Below, one piece after another: positions 31,635-42,504 of a stretch of DNA of 64,000 nucleotides. Position 1 is the first letter of the stretch, and each line of letters starts with the position of its first letter. The DNA is from Strigamia acuminata. Lineage: Eukaryota; Arthropoda; Chilopoda; Geophilomorpha; Linotaeniidae. The translations under genes and the position numbers were made by a program. The notes beneath the pieces were generated by a model. That model was not told the DNA's origin and made no database searches. It saw nothing but the letters and a program-made list of their open reading frames with translations. The stretch lies in contig OX442314.1 in assembly GCA_949358305.1 (NCBI GenBank), positions 20,949,060-21,013,059 of the forward strand. Reading direction: 5' to 3'.

Positions 31635-34424
31635 TTAGTTCGCTTCCTTTTCAGATGATCCCTGAGGAACGTCCGGAGGCGGAGGTGGAGGTAATTCTTC
31701 GGTTACAGGTGGTTTAGCCATCTCCGGAGTTGCTGGAATCGTTGGTTCGGCGATCGGTAAAATCGAGGTGAGACGTGATGAACGATCGCTCGGGTCTTCG
31801 AACTCCCCGATGAAGTATCGATCGTGGCCGCCAACTGGTTCGTAGGGGGCGCCGACTCGTTCATGTACCCAGATACGCGAGAGGAAGGGGGCCAGGCCTT
31901 GATTGGTATGGTGGATCTTCTGGGCCTCGGCCGGATTCGTCGGGGCGCGGTGTGCTCGCAGCAGACGTTGGTGCTGAATGAAATCGACGCCTGGACCCGC
32001 CTCTAGAGTTCGCTCCATCCATAAGTAGAGCGAGTGGCCGTGGTCGCTCGATCGCTTGATCTGGTTCTTCGTCTTCTGGGTCATCGTCAAACTCGGGTAG
32101 TAGTGTTTGAGTTGTGCGTCGATCGGAGGCAAAGGTTTCGGCTCTAATTTTTTCTTGGGCCGCAGGATCTTCGGTTTTGTTTTCGTCTTTCGGACGACTA
32201 CTTTCACGCCTTCGATCGGAACCAGTCCTTCGGGGAACTTTATCGTCTCCTCTGGAGTGGCCGTCGGGGCTGTCTGGCTCGCCGCAGTCTCGGGAAGAGG
32301 TTCGTTGATTAATGCGGCTGGTTCGCGTTGTGGTAAAGCCACAGTTCGGACCGCTTGATATGATTGTTCCGGGTCGACGTCCTCTGCAACTAACTGCGCG
32401 CGAACCTGGATACAGGAAGGGACTAACTTTAGCCATCGCTCGATGAGAGCGGGAGGCAACAGAAAGCTTTCATGAGCGACGACTGCCCAGGCTGCCAATG
32501 CTACACGGGCGTTTCTAAATGTGGACGCGGCCAATACGAGCGACATCATGTCTGTGAGCACGACTGTTGTGCGCGCTGTTCGTGACGGATGATCTCGTCC
32601 GGGGCTCTTGATGAACTCGATGGCCGCACTTTGGATGTTCGTTATCGCAATCTGCATGGTCCTGGCTTGATATTCGTCAATGTCGGACACCATCTCTTTC
32701 GCTTGCTCGATCGTGGTTGTGTCGAGAAACGACTGTAAATCGTATGGCGTTGGGTCGAACTGGATTGTGGCTCGAACCTCCGACGACTGGCTACTGGAAG
32801 TTGGTTTTGAAGGCGTTTGGTCGTTCTTTTCGGCTTGAGCTACGGCTACTTGCTTTGAATTAAATAAAACTCGTTGAATGTCGGGTTCGGGCTCATCCCA
32901 AACAATCGGTGTTCTCGACGTGGAAATTTCGCTTCGCGTTTCTTCTGGTACGGCCGGGAAAATGGGTCCAAAACGATCTTGTCGTCGTTTGAGTTGCTCA
33001 AAGGGACTCAGCGATGCTGGGGTTCCGATAATCACAGTCTTTCGGAATGCGCTGGGCAGACTAGAAGGTACGCTACTAACTGGTTTGGCTGGCGCCTTGA
33101 TGAATGCGCTTGGTACCGACGTTACACTCATCTCGATTGATTTGGTCGGCCGATAGACGGGTTTCGCCTGTTCGTTCTTGACTTTCAGGACGGCTGCTAC
33201 CATATCGGCTTCGGTGTAAAGTTTTTCTTGTTCGGGTACGATCATCGGCTCTACCGATTGTTCGTGTTCGATCGTTATCGGCACTTCTTGTCGAACTTCC
33301 ACTTGCAAAGTCTCTACCTCATCGACTTCTCGCGATCTCTCAAAGCGTCCCCATGTTTCCGCTCGTGGCCTTGACAATCTGAGGCATCCGCGTTGGTTCG
33401 GTCGGTTTCTGGAGTAGCGGTATGTCTCAACTGCTCGTGGTCTCTCGACTCTGGGTTCTCGTCGCGGTGAGGGTTCTCGAGCGTGTCGGTAATAAACTCG
33501 AGGATGTGACTGCGATCGATCTTGCGTGTTGTACGACGTGCTTGGCTGATCCAGGCGTCGTCGTTTGTTGTCGTGTGCGTTATTTAACAACCCGCTCGAG
33601 AGTCGCTTCTCCGCTTTTTGTCGCTTGCGCCCAAAGATGCCCAGGTAGTGGAGCTGGTGCATTGCTTTCTGTGAGGTGATGAATCCGTGTTCGGGTCGCC
33701 AGTTGGGAACGTCTGGTCTTTCTCCTCGAACCTGGCTTAACCAAGTTTTTATCTCGTCTGTCGAATACCCTGCGGGTTTCAGTATTTTGAAGAGATCTCG
33801 ATACGCCGTCCGTCTGACTTCGTTGTAATAGTCTCTGTGTATTTGTCGGCGCTCTTCGTCTGTGGCGGCGTTTTGCCACTTCTCGAGGACAGCCCACTCT
33901 TCGGGTTCGCTTGGATAGTCCTTTTCCAAAAACTTGTTTGGGAGTGGTGCTGGTGCGTCGTCGCGTTCTGGAATTTCCGTCCTCAGTGCGTCACGCATCT
34001 TTTCTGGGAAGTAGTGTATTAAAGTCTCCTGACTTGCCCAAAATCGCGATCGGGCTCGGGATGAAGTGAGCCGAATTTTCCATGGTCCGGTGTCTACGTC
34101 GTCCTCTAACGCTCTTCGAAATGGGGTCGGAATTTCGCTTCTCCAGAGTGTACCCGAAGACACGTTTTGCGGATCGATGGGTCCCCACGTAAGTTGGTGT
34201 TCCGGCTTTTCGTTACCATCGGGCTTTTCCCGATTTTCTTCCGGTTCGACCTCGTCCCATCTTGCGGGATCGTTCCATTCGTCTTCGCTTGGGTCTCGAT
34301 CCATTTCTTCCTCTTCGTTGTCGGGTGATTGCTTCCAGTTTCTTCGCATTTTGATTTTAATTTGTTGGTTGCGATTTTTTCTTGTCAAGTACCTGTTGTC
34401 GTCGTGACAGAACGCGGAGTGCAA
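31635..34424 (-). CDS. gypsy ORF3, unknown function, 929 aa
   Basis: A long intact frame lies downstream of pol, where errantiviruses carry env. It starts 174 nt after the pol stop. It has no signal peptide, no transmembrane helix, no glycosylation-rich ectodomain and no furin-like site, so it does not look like an envelope protein. It is highly charged. An acidic N-terminus (E-E-E-E-M-D-R-D-P-S-E-D-E-W) leads to a predicted helical region (about 100-260) with many W/R/E. An arginine-rich basic segment follows (about 265-370), then a Pro/Ser/Thr-rich middle, a helical region around 560-690 and a proline-rich C-terminus. The likely true start is the inner M-R-R-N-W-K. It could be a second nucleic-acid-binding or accessory protein; this is inference. 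Expression would need splicing or reinitiation. Confidence 0.75.
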   Translation of the reverse strand: MHSAFCHDDNRYLTRKNRNQQIKIKMRRNWKQSPDNEEEEMDRDPSEDEWNDPARWDEVEPEENREKPDGNEKPEHQLTWGPIDPQNVSSGTLWRSEIPTPFRRALEDDVDTGPWKIRLTSSRARSRFWASQETLIHYFPEKMRDALRTEIPERDDAPAPLPNKFLEKDYPSEPEEWAVLEKWQNAATDEERRQIHRDYYNEVRRTAYRDLFKILKPAGYSTDEIKTWLSQVRGERPDVPNWRPEHGFITSQKAMHQLHYLGIFGRKRQKAEKRLSSGLLNNAHDNKRRRLDQPSTSYNTQDRSQSHPRVYYRHAREPSPRREPRVERPRAVETYRYSRNRPNQRGCLRLSRPRAETWGRFERSREVDEVETLQVEVRQEVPITIEHEQSVEPMIVPEQEKLYTEADMVAAVLKVKNEQAKPVYRPTKSIEMSVTSVPSAFIKAPAKPVSSVPSSLPSAFRKTVIIGTPASLSPFEQLKRRQDRFGPIFPAVPEETRSEISTSRTPIVWDEPEPDIQRVLFNSKQVAVAQAEKNDQTPSKPTSSSQSSEVRATIQFDPTPYDLQSFLDTTTIEQAKEMVSDIDEYQARTMQIAITNIQSAAIEFIKSPGRDHPSRTARTTVVLTDMMSLVLAASTFRNARVALAAWAVVAHESFLLPPALIERWLKLVPSCIQVRAQLVAEDVDPEQSYQAVRTVALPQREPAALINEPLPETAASQTAPTATPEETIKFPEGLVPIEGVKVVVRKTKTKPKILRPKKKLEPKPLPPIDAQLKHYYPSLTMTQKTKNQIKRSSDHGHSLYLWMERTLEAGPGVDFIQHQRLLRAHRAPTNPAEAQKIHHTNQGLAPFLSRIWVHERVGAPYEPVGGHDRYFIGEFEDPSDRSSRLTSILPIAEPTIPATPEMAKPPVTEELPPPPPPDVPQGSSEKEAN

Positions 34425-34598
34425 AGTTGAAAGGGTAGTCGAGGTTAAGTATCTTGATTGGCTTTCGTCTGTAATACGTAGTTGATTGTTGGAGTCTCCT
34501 TGTGATTGTTTTTGTCCCTAGGAGGTCGGGGTAATTACGTCATATTGTTTTGTCGCTTTTGATTGGTTATGCCAACCATTTTGGATTTTGTTGCTTTA

Positions 34599-37500
34599 TC
34601 ATGTCCTCCCGGCGATTTTACCGTCCTTTATAAACGGGTTTGGTACCTTTTTTCTTGTACTTTGTCGTATTATAGGTTTCGGTATTTTACTTCTCGATCG
34701 TGTGGATTTTTTAGTAATCTCTTTTTCTTTTTCAGGAGTTTTAGGAGTTTCTTCGTTAACTGCTGCTTCCTCCCCTCCTAAATTTCCATCTGGGGCGCTA
34801 GTTAGTTCGGCGCTGTCTGGAGTTACGTGAGTCGTATTTTCGTTCAAGTCTGAAACAGTGGCGATGTCGTCGAACATATCTCGTATTGTGGGCGATGGAG
34901 ATGGCTGCGTTTGGTCCTCGGCCCATTCTTCTTGTGGAAATTCCGGCAAGTAAGGCGTCAGTTCCCGAGCGTGGATTGATCGAAAATTTACATTATCGGC
35001 CAAACGTTGCAGAGAAAATGCGTTCCCGCCGTGGGCTTTGGTAATTACGTATGGGCCGTCTCGTTTGTCGGCTAAGCCGGCATGAATCCCTTTATCTGCA
35101 CTGGATAAAATGTGAGTGTCCTTCCATACGAGATCGTTGATTTTAAAATTACAAAATTGTGTGTTCTTTTCAGACTTTTTCACTCGTTCGCGCATGTCAA
35201 ACACATGTGACATCATATGTTGGTAGGTTGCCGAAATCGCTTGTTCTAGTTGATGTACGTAGATGTGAGGATTTTTTGGATCGACTTTTCGAATTCCTTC
35301 TGGGATGCGTGGATCCCAGGGCACTCGTAGCTCTCGAGCGAAGTTGAGATAAGCCGGGGAAAAGCCGCGGTTTCTCGAAATGGTCGTTCGGATGCTAAAT
35401 GCTATTTCTTTAAGGAATTCGTCCCACTTGGAATGTACGTCTGTGAAAATAGCAAGCGCATATTTTATGTCACGGTTGAGGCGCTCCACGGGATTAGCCC
35501 GTGGGTTATACGTTGAAGTAAATGATGGTTGAATGTCGAATTGATTGCAGAAGTCCTTGTACAACCTTGATGCGAACTGTGGGCCATTATCGGAAATTAA
35601 TTTCCGCGGGAAACCAAAATGTAACGCGACTTCGTAAAGACATTGGATTATTTTCTGCTTAGTCGGGTGGGCCATCGGATACAATTCTGGCCATCCAGTT
35701 GCGACATCCATGATCACGAGTATGTATTTGTGGCTATTTGCACTTGTTATCTTAGGACCCATAAGGTCTACGCTCCAACAATCAAAGGGGGCGAACGGTC
35801 CAAGTGATAAATTCTCGTAGTTAGCCTTATTTCGAGGCTTGCAGGCTTGGCATCGTGGACAGTGTCGTATAAATCGAACGATGTCCCTTCTCATTTCAGG
35901 CCAATAGTACAGTTGACTGGCTCGATAGAGAGTCCTGGCCACGCCGGCATGTCCGGCTAGAGGGTGGCCGTGTACCATCCACAGAATTTGTGTTCGAACC
36001 TTTCTCGGAATTACGACTTTAATTGAACTCCCTGACTCTGTCAAGTCGTCCCGAAAGTTTGGATGGTACTTTAAAAGTAGGCCATCGTCTATCAGATAAG
36101 CGGATGCCTTAATTTTGAATTCTTCTCTGGATTCTTCGCTGTAGACGTCGCTGGGGAAAGTCTCGTTGGTCAAGTAGTCATAGAACCTTTTACAGAAGGC
36201 GGTGTCGTTCTTCTGAGCTTCGATGAGTTCCTCGCGAGTAGGTGGGACACAGTTCGTGCCTTTACTCACGTGTGCAACGAAAGCTCGCACAAATTTATCC
36301 GAGATTCTGGGTTCGATGGATAAGTCGTAATTTGGTCTGGCATCTTTTGCCGATTGATATGCCCTCATCCAATATCCGACGTATTTTTCATCGGAAGATT
36401 CTAACTTTTCTTTTGGCAGTTCATTCTGTTTTCTGAATTCCCACTTCCTGATCGGGGTGGGACAGTAAGCTATCCGAGAATCGTCGTCACCGTCGTCGTC
36501 TGGCTCGTCGGGTTCTGAGGCGGGAGCTCTAGAGAGTGCGTCGGCGACTGTGTTGTATTTCCCTGGTTTATATTCGATTTGTAAGTCGTAAGCCATGAGT
36601 TCTAATTGCCATCGAGCCATTCGACCCGACGGTTCTTTAAGGCCCATGAACCACCTCAGTGCTTGATGGTCAGTCTGGACGGTAAATTTTGTGAATTCGA
36701 GGTAAGGCCTGAATTTTCGGACTGCCCATACGATTGCTAAGCATTCGAGCTCGGTTGCTGAGTAATTTTTCTCGGCGGCTTGAATCTTCCGGCTGATGAA
36801 GATTGTGGGTACTTCTTGTTGGGTACCGTCGATTTCGTGCATCTGCATTAACGCAGCCCCCAATCCGATTTTACTTGCATCCGTATGTAAGATAAATTCG
36901 CGATTCAAGTCTGGAAGAGGGATGGTTTTGGTGTCGATTAGCATTTGTTTGATTTTGTCAAACGCTGCTTCGCAATGGCTGGTCCAGTTAAATTTGATTT
37001 CGGGGTCTTTCGGCGGGTCCTCTTTTGGATTTATTTTCTGGACAGTCTTTAAAAGATCAGTGATTGGGGCCGCGACTTCCGCTAAATGTGGCAGGAGTCG
37101 GCCGAAGAAATTTACCATTCCTAAAAAACGTTGTACCCCTTTCACGTCCGTAGGTGCTGGAAATTCGGTGATTGCTCGTACTTTCTTTGGATCTATGGAT
37201 AAGCCATTGACTCCAACTTTGTATCCAAGAAACGCAAGTTCTTTTCGGCAAAACTGGCTCTTTCCGGGGTGTACGTGGAGTCCGGCTTTTGCTAAACGAC
37301 GTATTACTTCGTCGATATGTCCGAGGTGTTCGTCAAAAGTTTGGGAAACAATAATAATATCGTCCAGATAAGCCCAGGCGTATTTATGTAGCGCGTCGCC
37401 CAAGACTTTCTCGATTAATCGTTGAAAAGTTGCCGGGGCATTCACTAGGCCAAATGGCATGACATTAAACATTAATCTGCCCATCGGGGACCAGAAAGCG

Positions 37501-38902
37501 GTTTTTTCTTTGTCTTCGGCACGGAGTTCGACCTGCCAATATCCTTTCGACAGATCCATCGTTGTTACCCAATTAAATGGGGCTAATTCTCGAAGAATAG
37601 CTTCGATTGATGGCATCTGGACGGGGTCGATAACGGTAATGGCGTTTAGAGGTCGATAATCGATACACAGTCTGGGTTCCGATCCTGCACGCATGACGAG
37701 CACGATTCTCATCGCGTATTCTCCTAGTGCCTCGGACACTATCCCCTTGTCCAGTAAGTCTTGACAGATCGTCTTGACGATTTCGCGTTTTTGGGGGTTC
37801 ATGCCCTTGAATGGAACTCGTACTGGCTTATCCGTACTTAATTCTATTTCGTGTTTTACGTAATCTGTCTTTCCCGGTTCTTTAGTCAGGATTTTTCGAT
37901 GTTTTTGTAGCATTTCTTCAAGTAATTTAGTCTGGGTTTCTCCTAGGTTCGCGTCCATGGCCAAATTGTGAGCCAAATTTCCTTCTTGGAGTCGGGCGTT
38001 AAAAGATTTGAAATCGTAATCTTGTACGAATTGCTTCAAATTTCCGCCTTTCCATTCGTCCTCTTCGTCGTTTGAATCCAGGAGTTCGGTAGGTACCGTC
38101 ATTAGTCGGGGGTCCTCGCGTTGGTCGATATAGTTCCAGGACCTCGTTATGGGGTTGGGCTGGATCTCCATTATGGCCATGATGTCCATACCCAAGAGTA
38201 GGACCGTGTCGTAGGTTGGTAAAACGATGAAAGGATGGGTTATTACGCCGCCCTCCCATATGACTTTTGTTGTTAGTACCCCTACTGGACGTACTTCTCC
38301 AGCAGCGGTTTTTACGGCCACATTTTCGCTTATTCCCCGTAGTTTGTCGCGTTGCTTTTTGTCCAAAGACTCGTATAGATCCGAAGAGATGAAGGACCGG
38401 TCGGCTCCCGAATCCAATAAACCGATGAATTTTTTGTCATTGAACTTGATTGTTAACATCGCGAGTGAATCCTTCCTCTCTTTAGCTAAATTACAATGTA
38501 AAATGCGTTTCTTTCGAGGTGGGGCCTCCTCGTAGGCGTGAGGTAATTCTTGGAATATTTCGGCTATTTTTTCGCCGTCCGCCGTATTAGTGGTTGGGCC
38601 ACTATATTCGCGTTTTTCTGTGGTGAAGTAAGCCGTAGTGAAATAAACGACCTTTCTCTGTAATTCTTTTATTTGTTTTTCTAACCAATTGGTGTTTATC
38701 CATTTGGCTTTTAATTCGTCTTCCGAACTTGAGTCGCTAATTTCTTTATTATTTGTTTCAATTTCTTTCGATTTTTTCTCTTTTAATTCGAGTTTTAATT
38801 TGACTACTTCTTCCGTAATTACTTCGTTAATTGCTTGGTTAATTGTCGTATTCGTGGTAAATTTTGGGGTTTGGTCTTCCGGGCGTGCAGACAGATTTAT
38901 TA
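34599..38902 (-). CDS. pol: gypsy pol polyprotein (-1 frame after gag)
   Basis: The frame is open from the gag stop (38902) to 34599, and the first ATG is only at 38459. Domains in order: an acidic linker; aspartic protease (L-L-D-S-G-A-D-R-S-F-I, about 14-24 from that ATG); reverse transcriptase with Y-L-D-D near 362; RNase H (H-T-D-A-S-K near 520); integrase with the H-H-C-C zinc finger (H-x4-A-G-H, then C-P-R-C-Q-A-C near 830-870); and a D,D(35)E core (V-D-L-M-G-P, S-D-N-G-P-Q, N-P-V-E-R-L). This order defines Ty3/gypsy. The continuous open frame before the ATG, and the A-run at the end of gag, indicate synthesis as a Gag-Pol fusion by -1 frameshifting. No internal stops. Confidence 0.93.
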
Positions 38903-41458
38903 TTTTTTCTCTGTCTGCTTTAACCAGTTTTTTGTCAGTTCTTCGAATTTAGCTGTTAGCTTTTCTAACAATGCGTCGTTTTTGGCGGCTTCCTTCTCTT
39001 CTTTCCTCTTCTTTCGTTTTGGACAATCTCTTCTCCAGTGTCCCATCTCGTTACAGTAATTACAAGGTTTTGTGGTGGAGTTATCTGTTTTCGGGTATGG
39101 TCGTCTCACGAACTCTTTTTTCTCGTAGGGTTTATCGCTTTTTGGATTGTGGTGCTCCGTTTTATTCGCGGTCTTCATTCGGGGTCGGTAGCTTGGGGCG
39201 ATTTCTTTCCCCATGTTAGCGTGGAGAATCTCTTCTTCTTGTTGGCTATCGCTGGTATCCCCTCCTGAGTTCTGCTCGGAGTTATTGTCTTCACTTTCCC
39301 TCCCTTCTTCGAGATTAGTTGCGTCGGAGTTCGTACTGGCTCTGTAAGCTTTTGGAGCCGGTATCGGGTTCGAGGTGGCTTTATCGTTCACCTTTTTCGG
39401 CGGTGCGGCCTCGATTTCTCCGTTCAGGAAGCTACGCGACTGGATCAGTCTCCCTGCGTCATGATTTTTAGCATGGATACGCTGTATGCGGAGTTGTGTT
39501 TGTGTCCTTTGTTCGGGCGTCAGGGCTTCCGTATAACGATCGTCTACTTCTTCGTGATAGTCATTTACAAATTTTAGCAGCTGTTCGAAACTATCTGCTG
39601 TGGGAGCGTTCATATCTCTCAGTACTTTCTTCGAGGTGTCGTTTAACCCCTTTTCGAAAATCACGTTTTGCGCATATTCGTCGAGTGGCGTATCCAACTC
39701 GTTGAACAAACTTTTCGCTCGTCGGAAATAGGCTCGTAATTCTTCTCCTGAGGCTTGTAGCATGAGACTGACTCTCTGTCTAATTTCTTTTTGTGTCTCG
39801 CCGTACTGACTGTTGAAAGCGACGACAAACTGTTCCCAAGTTTTTAATTTTGCTTCCACATACCAGGCTCTGGCTTCCACTACTAACATTTCGGGTAGCC
39901 CTTTTGCCACCATCTCGTCGGGTTCGGCTCCGAGTCGTGAAATGGTGAGTGCCACTTCGTCTAAGAATTTATTGCCGGCCCTCCAAGTTCCGTCGAATCT
40001 CATCAGTCGCAACTGTGACCATTTTATGTTTCGGTCCTTTTGTTCTAAGGCCCATTGATCGGTGGAATATTTTCGAAGAAGGCTCTCGTTTTGTCTTGGG
40101 CGATTTCTCAGATTTCGATTTTGGTTGACCTGGGAGTCGGCGCGTGCTCGTTCCTCGAGTGCTCTTAATCTAGCTTCCATTATGGGATCGGCTTGGTATT
40201 GATTCCCACTGTTCGGGGACGTAGCTCCATTTTGTGGCGCAAATCGTTGGAAATTGTCGTTGGTCGAGTTCGGGTCGGTCAAGGTCGGTGTTGTCGAGTT
40301 TAGCTGCGACTCGGTCAGTTGTGTTCCGGGGGGGAAAATTCCGTTTATGGCTGTTCCAGTTAGGACCCCGTTCTTCTGTCCGATCAAAATGGTCGACTTT
40401 CTCCCGCCGTAAAGTTGTGCTTTTTGTCTTGCGGCTTCTCGGTCGGCTTCGTTGGCGGCTTGTATTTTTATTCTCTCCGCCTCATTCGCGGCGTCGACAT
40501 TGGCTTGTACCGTCTGGATATCCTCGAGGCTTGGCATTGCCAACCTGTTCCGTCCTTGCTGGTTTCTGAGGTGGTTTCGCTGATTTATCAGTCTAATCAT
40601 CTCTGCGTTAGGATCCTTTGGTGTTTGACTGGTGTGGCCAGCCCTCGTAGCGAAGGATTGGGCGATTGCCCACGACTGTTGACCCTTATTATTTCGACGG
40701 TCCTGTTGGAAGGCTTCCAGAAATTCGCTCTGGATTTCGACTGGCTCGTTCACTATACTATCCCATCCTTGAACGTTGATTCCTTTCGAGCTGAGGGAAT
40801 CGGCCTCGCTTTCGTCGTCGGCGTCGGATGTTCGGGTGGAATCGTAGGAGTCCGTCGTTTGGTTATTCGTTTTTTGACGTTTTACGCTTTTTCGACCCCT
40901 TCTAAGGGCTCGTTTTTCCGCTCGCTCTTTGGCAAGACGAATGATCATGTTCATCTGTGCTAGCGGGTCCCCTTCTTCATCGTAAGGGATTCCCTCCAGT
41001 CGAGCGAGTTCGTACGCTTCTTTACAGCTATCGATTTGGGATTTCTTCGAATTATAACCGTGTGTGATCGTGACACGATTACTCTGGCGATTATCCTGAT
41101 TGTCGAATAGGTTATACCCGTTCTGACTTTGTTCGGATTCTTCTTCTTCCTCTTCTTCGACTTCTCCTTCGATTCGCTGGTTTATTGGCGTTTTATTCGT
41201 TGGGGCTTTGCTAGCGGGTACTTTACTAGCCGGCGTTTTATCGGTCGGTACTTTCTCGGGTGGTTTTTCCGCGTGGTTTTCGTTGACTGGTGTCTTTCCA
41301 GTCGTCTTTTCCCTCGTCGGCTCCGGTGGCTGCTTTTCTAACGCTGGACTAGCTAATGCTTCGGCCCTTGCCTTGGCGGATTCCATGGCTTTTCTTCGGG
41401 CGCTTGCGGTTGAAGGGTTTCGATTTTTCCCGCTTTTCGTCATTTCGATAGTTTGCAA
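38900..41458 (-). CDS. gag: gypsy gag, 852 aa
   Basis: The product is unusually long for a gypsy Gag. The first ~330 residues are low-complexity and charged, with repeated T-P/K-x-P units and an E-E-E-E-E-E run. The capsid-like region lies around 470-640 (W-E-Q-F-V-V-A-F-N-S-Q-Y is a typical retrotransposon gag motif). One zinc knuckle (C-N-Y-C-N-E-M-G-H-W-R-R-D-C) sits near the C-terminus, followed by a Lys-rich tail. The end overlaps the -1 frame of pol at a run of six A on the coding strand (38903-38908), directly before the TAA. Confidence 0.9.
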   Translation of the reverse strand: MQTIEMTKSGKNRNPSTASARRKAMESAKARAEALASPALEKQPPEPTREKTTGKTPVNENHAEKPPEKVPTDKTPASKVPASKAPTNKTPINQRIEGEVEEEEEEESEQSQNGYNLFDNQDNRQSNRVTITHGYNSKKSQIDSCKEAYELARLEGIPYDEEGDPLAQMNMIIRLAKERAEKRALRRGRKSVKRQKTNNQTTDSYDSTRTSDADDESEADSLSSKGINVQGWDSIVNEPVEIQSEFLEAFQQDRRNNKGQQSWAIAQSFATRAGHTSQTPKDPNAEMIRLINQRNHLRNQQGRNRLAMPSLEDIQTVQANVDAANEAERIKIQAANEADREAARQKAQLYGGRKSTILIGQKNGVLTGTAINGIFPPGTQLTESQLNSTTPTLTDPNSTNDNFQRFAPQNGATSPNSGNQYQADPIMEARLRALEERARADSQVNQNRNLRNRPRQNESLLRKYSTDQWALEQKDRNIKWSQLRLMRFDGTWRAGNKFLDEVALTISRLGAEPDEMVAKGLPEMLVVEARAWYVEAKLKTWEQFVVAFNSQYGETQKEIRQRVSLMLQASGEELRAYFRRAKSLFNELDTPLDEYAQNVIFEKGLNDTSKKVLRDMNAPTADSFEQLLKFVNDYHEEVDDRYTEALTPEQRTQTQLRIQRIHAKNHDAGRLIQSRSFLNGEIEAAPPKKVNDKATSNPIPAPKAYRASTNSDATNLEEGRESEDNNSEQNSGGDTSDSQQEEEILHANMGKEIAPSYRPRMKTANKTEHHNPKSDKPYEKKEFVRRPYPKTDNSTTKPCNYCNEMGHWRRDCPKRKKRKEEKEAAKNDALLEKLTAKFEELTKNWLKQTEKK

Positions 41459-41508
41459 ATGTCAAACCGTAAGATACGTTTATTTAAAATAGTCTGATTA
41501 GTCAAACT

Positions 41509-41526
41509 ATCCCGGACAGACCCCCA
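41509..41526 (-). other. gypsy primer-binding site, probably tRNA-Pro
   Basis: The coding-strand sequence TGGGGGTCTGTCCGGGAT starts 2 nt after the 5' LTR. It is close to the complement of animal tRNA-Pro 3' ends, with about three mismatches to the version I know. The TGG start fits the CCA tail. Confidence 0.6.
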
Positions 41527-41528
41527 CG

Positions 41529-42138
41529 TGTCGTAACCTTGATTCCGGTAAATAAACTTACACAATATCTTACTAATAACACCCTTTATTTCACACTTGT
41601 AATAATACAATAATGATACTTAACAATGTGGTCTCGGATCCTTGCTGGCGGATACGATTTGTTGCTGCACGGCAGTCTTACACGTGGCTTCTACTGTTGT
41701 CTAGGGTAATGGCGTCTGGCGAAACACGTGTTCGCAAACGCTTCGCTTCGGGAGATATTACGATCGTAGTATTGCTACGATAATATCTGTGACTCTGATT
41801 TATAGATGTAATTGGCAACGGGCATCGATCCTCTATCAATCCGGTAAAACGGCCTGACGGTGAGGTGGTGATGCTAATGTTGCTCTGGTATCTATAAAGT
41901 GGGGGTTTCCGGTCAGACACGGGTTTAAATAGTGGCTGGACCGGAAATGACGTATTTGCATAAATTCGGGGAATTATGCAAATCTATGACGTTGTCACGT
42001 CAGTCTCGCAGAAACGGTAAAACTAGTATAGCTAATTTTCCCGCAATAATCTGACAATCATTTTACTATCAATATTAAAATTACTATTTATTAGGTTATG
42101 ATTAATTAAAACACTTTTGTGACCTCGTGGTCACCACA
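41529..42138 (-). repeat. gypsy 5' LTR
   Basis: 610 bp. It carries the promoter end of the minus-strand element and is almost identical to 30952-31561. The dyad acgatcgtagtattgctacgataat (about 41761) and a flanking tata-like motif may be promoter elements. Confidence 0.92.
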
Positions 42139-42504
42139 AGATTTAGTTGAATCTTGGACTAATACTCAACCGGTATTACTCCCAGGTTGAATCTAATAAG
42201 AAGGCCCAAGCGGCGGGCGCTGTAAATGCTCACCGCATGGTAGAATACACTAATGTTGGCGTGAACTAGGGATTACAAGTAAGAATAACAGCAATATTAG
42301 CTGCATGTACTGAAATATTTTAAATGTAAAAATAAAAATAAATAAAAGGCAAATAAATGTCCAGTTCTCATTTATTACTTTTTATGCGTTTGAATTGTCT
42401 TTGATGGTATCAAAAGTCAAATCTTCGTAATCAGAAAAGAGTGTCACCATCGGTCGTAGGAGCTCTTTATAGTATCACTTGGTACGGCACCACATTCGAG
42501 AATA

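Larger units (their letters stand above)
30952..42138 (-). mobile_element. full-length Ty3/gypsy LTR retrotransposon with a third ORF
   Basis: An 11,187-bp element transcribed on the minus strand. It is bounded by two 610-bp LTRs and a 4-bp target duplication, agat (30948-30951 and 42139-42142). The order on the coding strand is LTR, primer-binding site, gag, pol (protease-RT-RNase H-integrase, which is gypsy order), a large third ORF, polypurine tract, LTR. All three frames are open and the LTRs differ at only one position that I noticed, so the insertion is young and may be competent. Confidence 0.95.
30340..42290 (+). pseudogene. glycine-rich/coiled-coil secreted gene, broken copy A
   Basis: The sequence from about 30340 to 30951, continued at 42139-42290, aligns base by base with the intact gene at 58341-59079. 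Defects seen: the region holding the start codon and signal peptide is deleted and shifted near 30380. The splice donor after the glycine repeat is altered (attagtaataag instead of attggtaag). Exon 2 has several substitutions and small indels. An 11.2-kb gypsy element sits in the coiled-coil codons. A further short insertion follows at about 42155. It cannot make the parental protein. Confidence 0.8.

Noticed and set aside
31824-34407. Several plus-strand ORFs of 60-190 codons opposite the gypsy ORF3
   Set aside because: They are shadows of a GC-biased long frame on the other strand and show no domains.
31635-34424. Calling ORF3 an envelope gene
   Set aside because: The position fits, but there is no signal peptide, membrane helix or cleavage site, so I left the function open.
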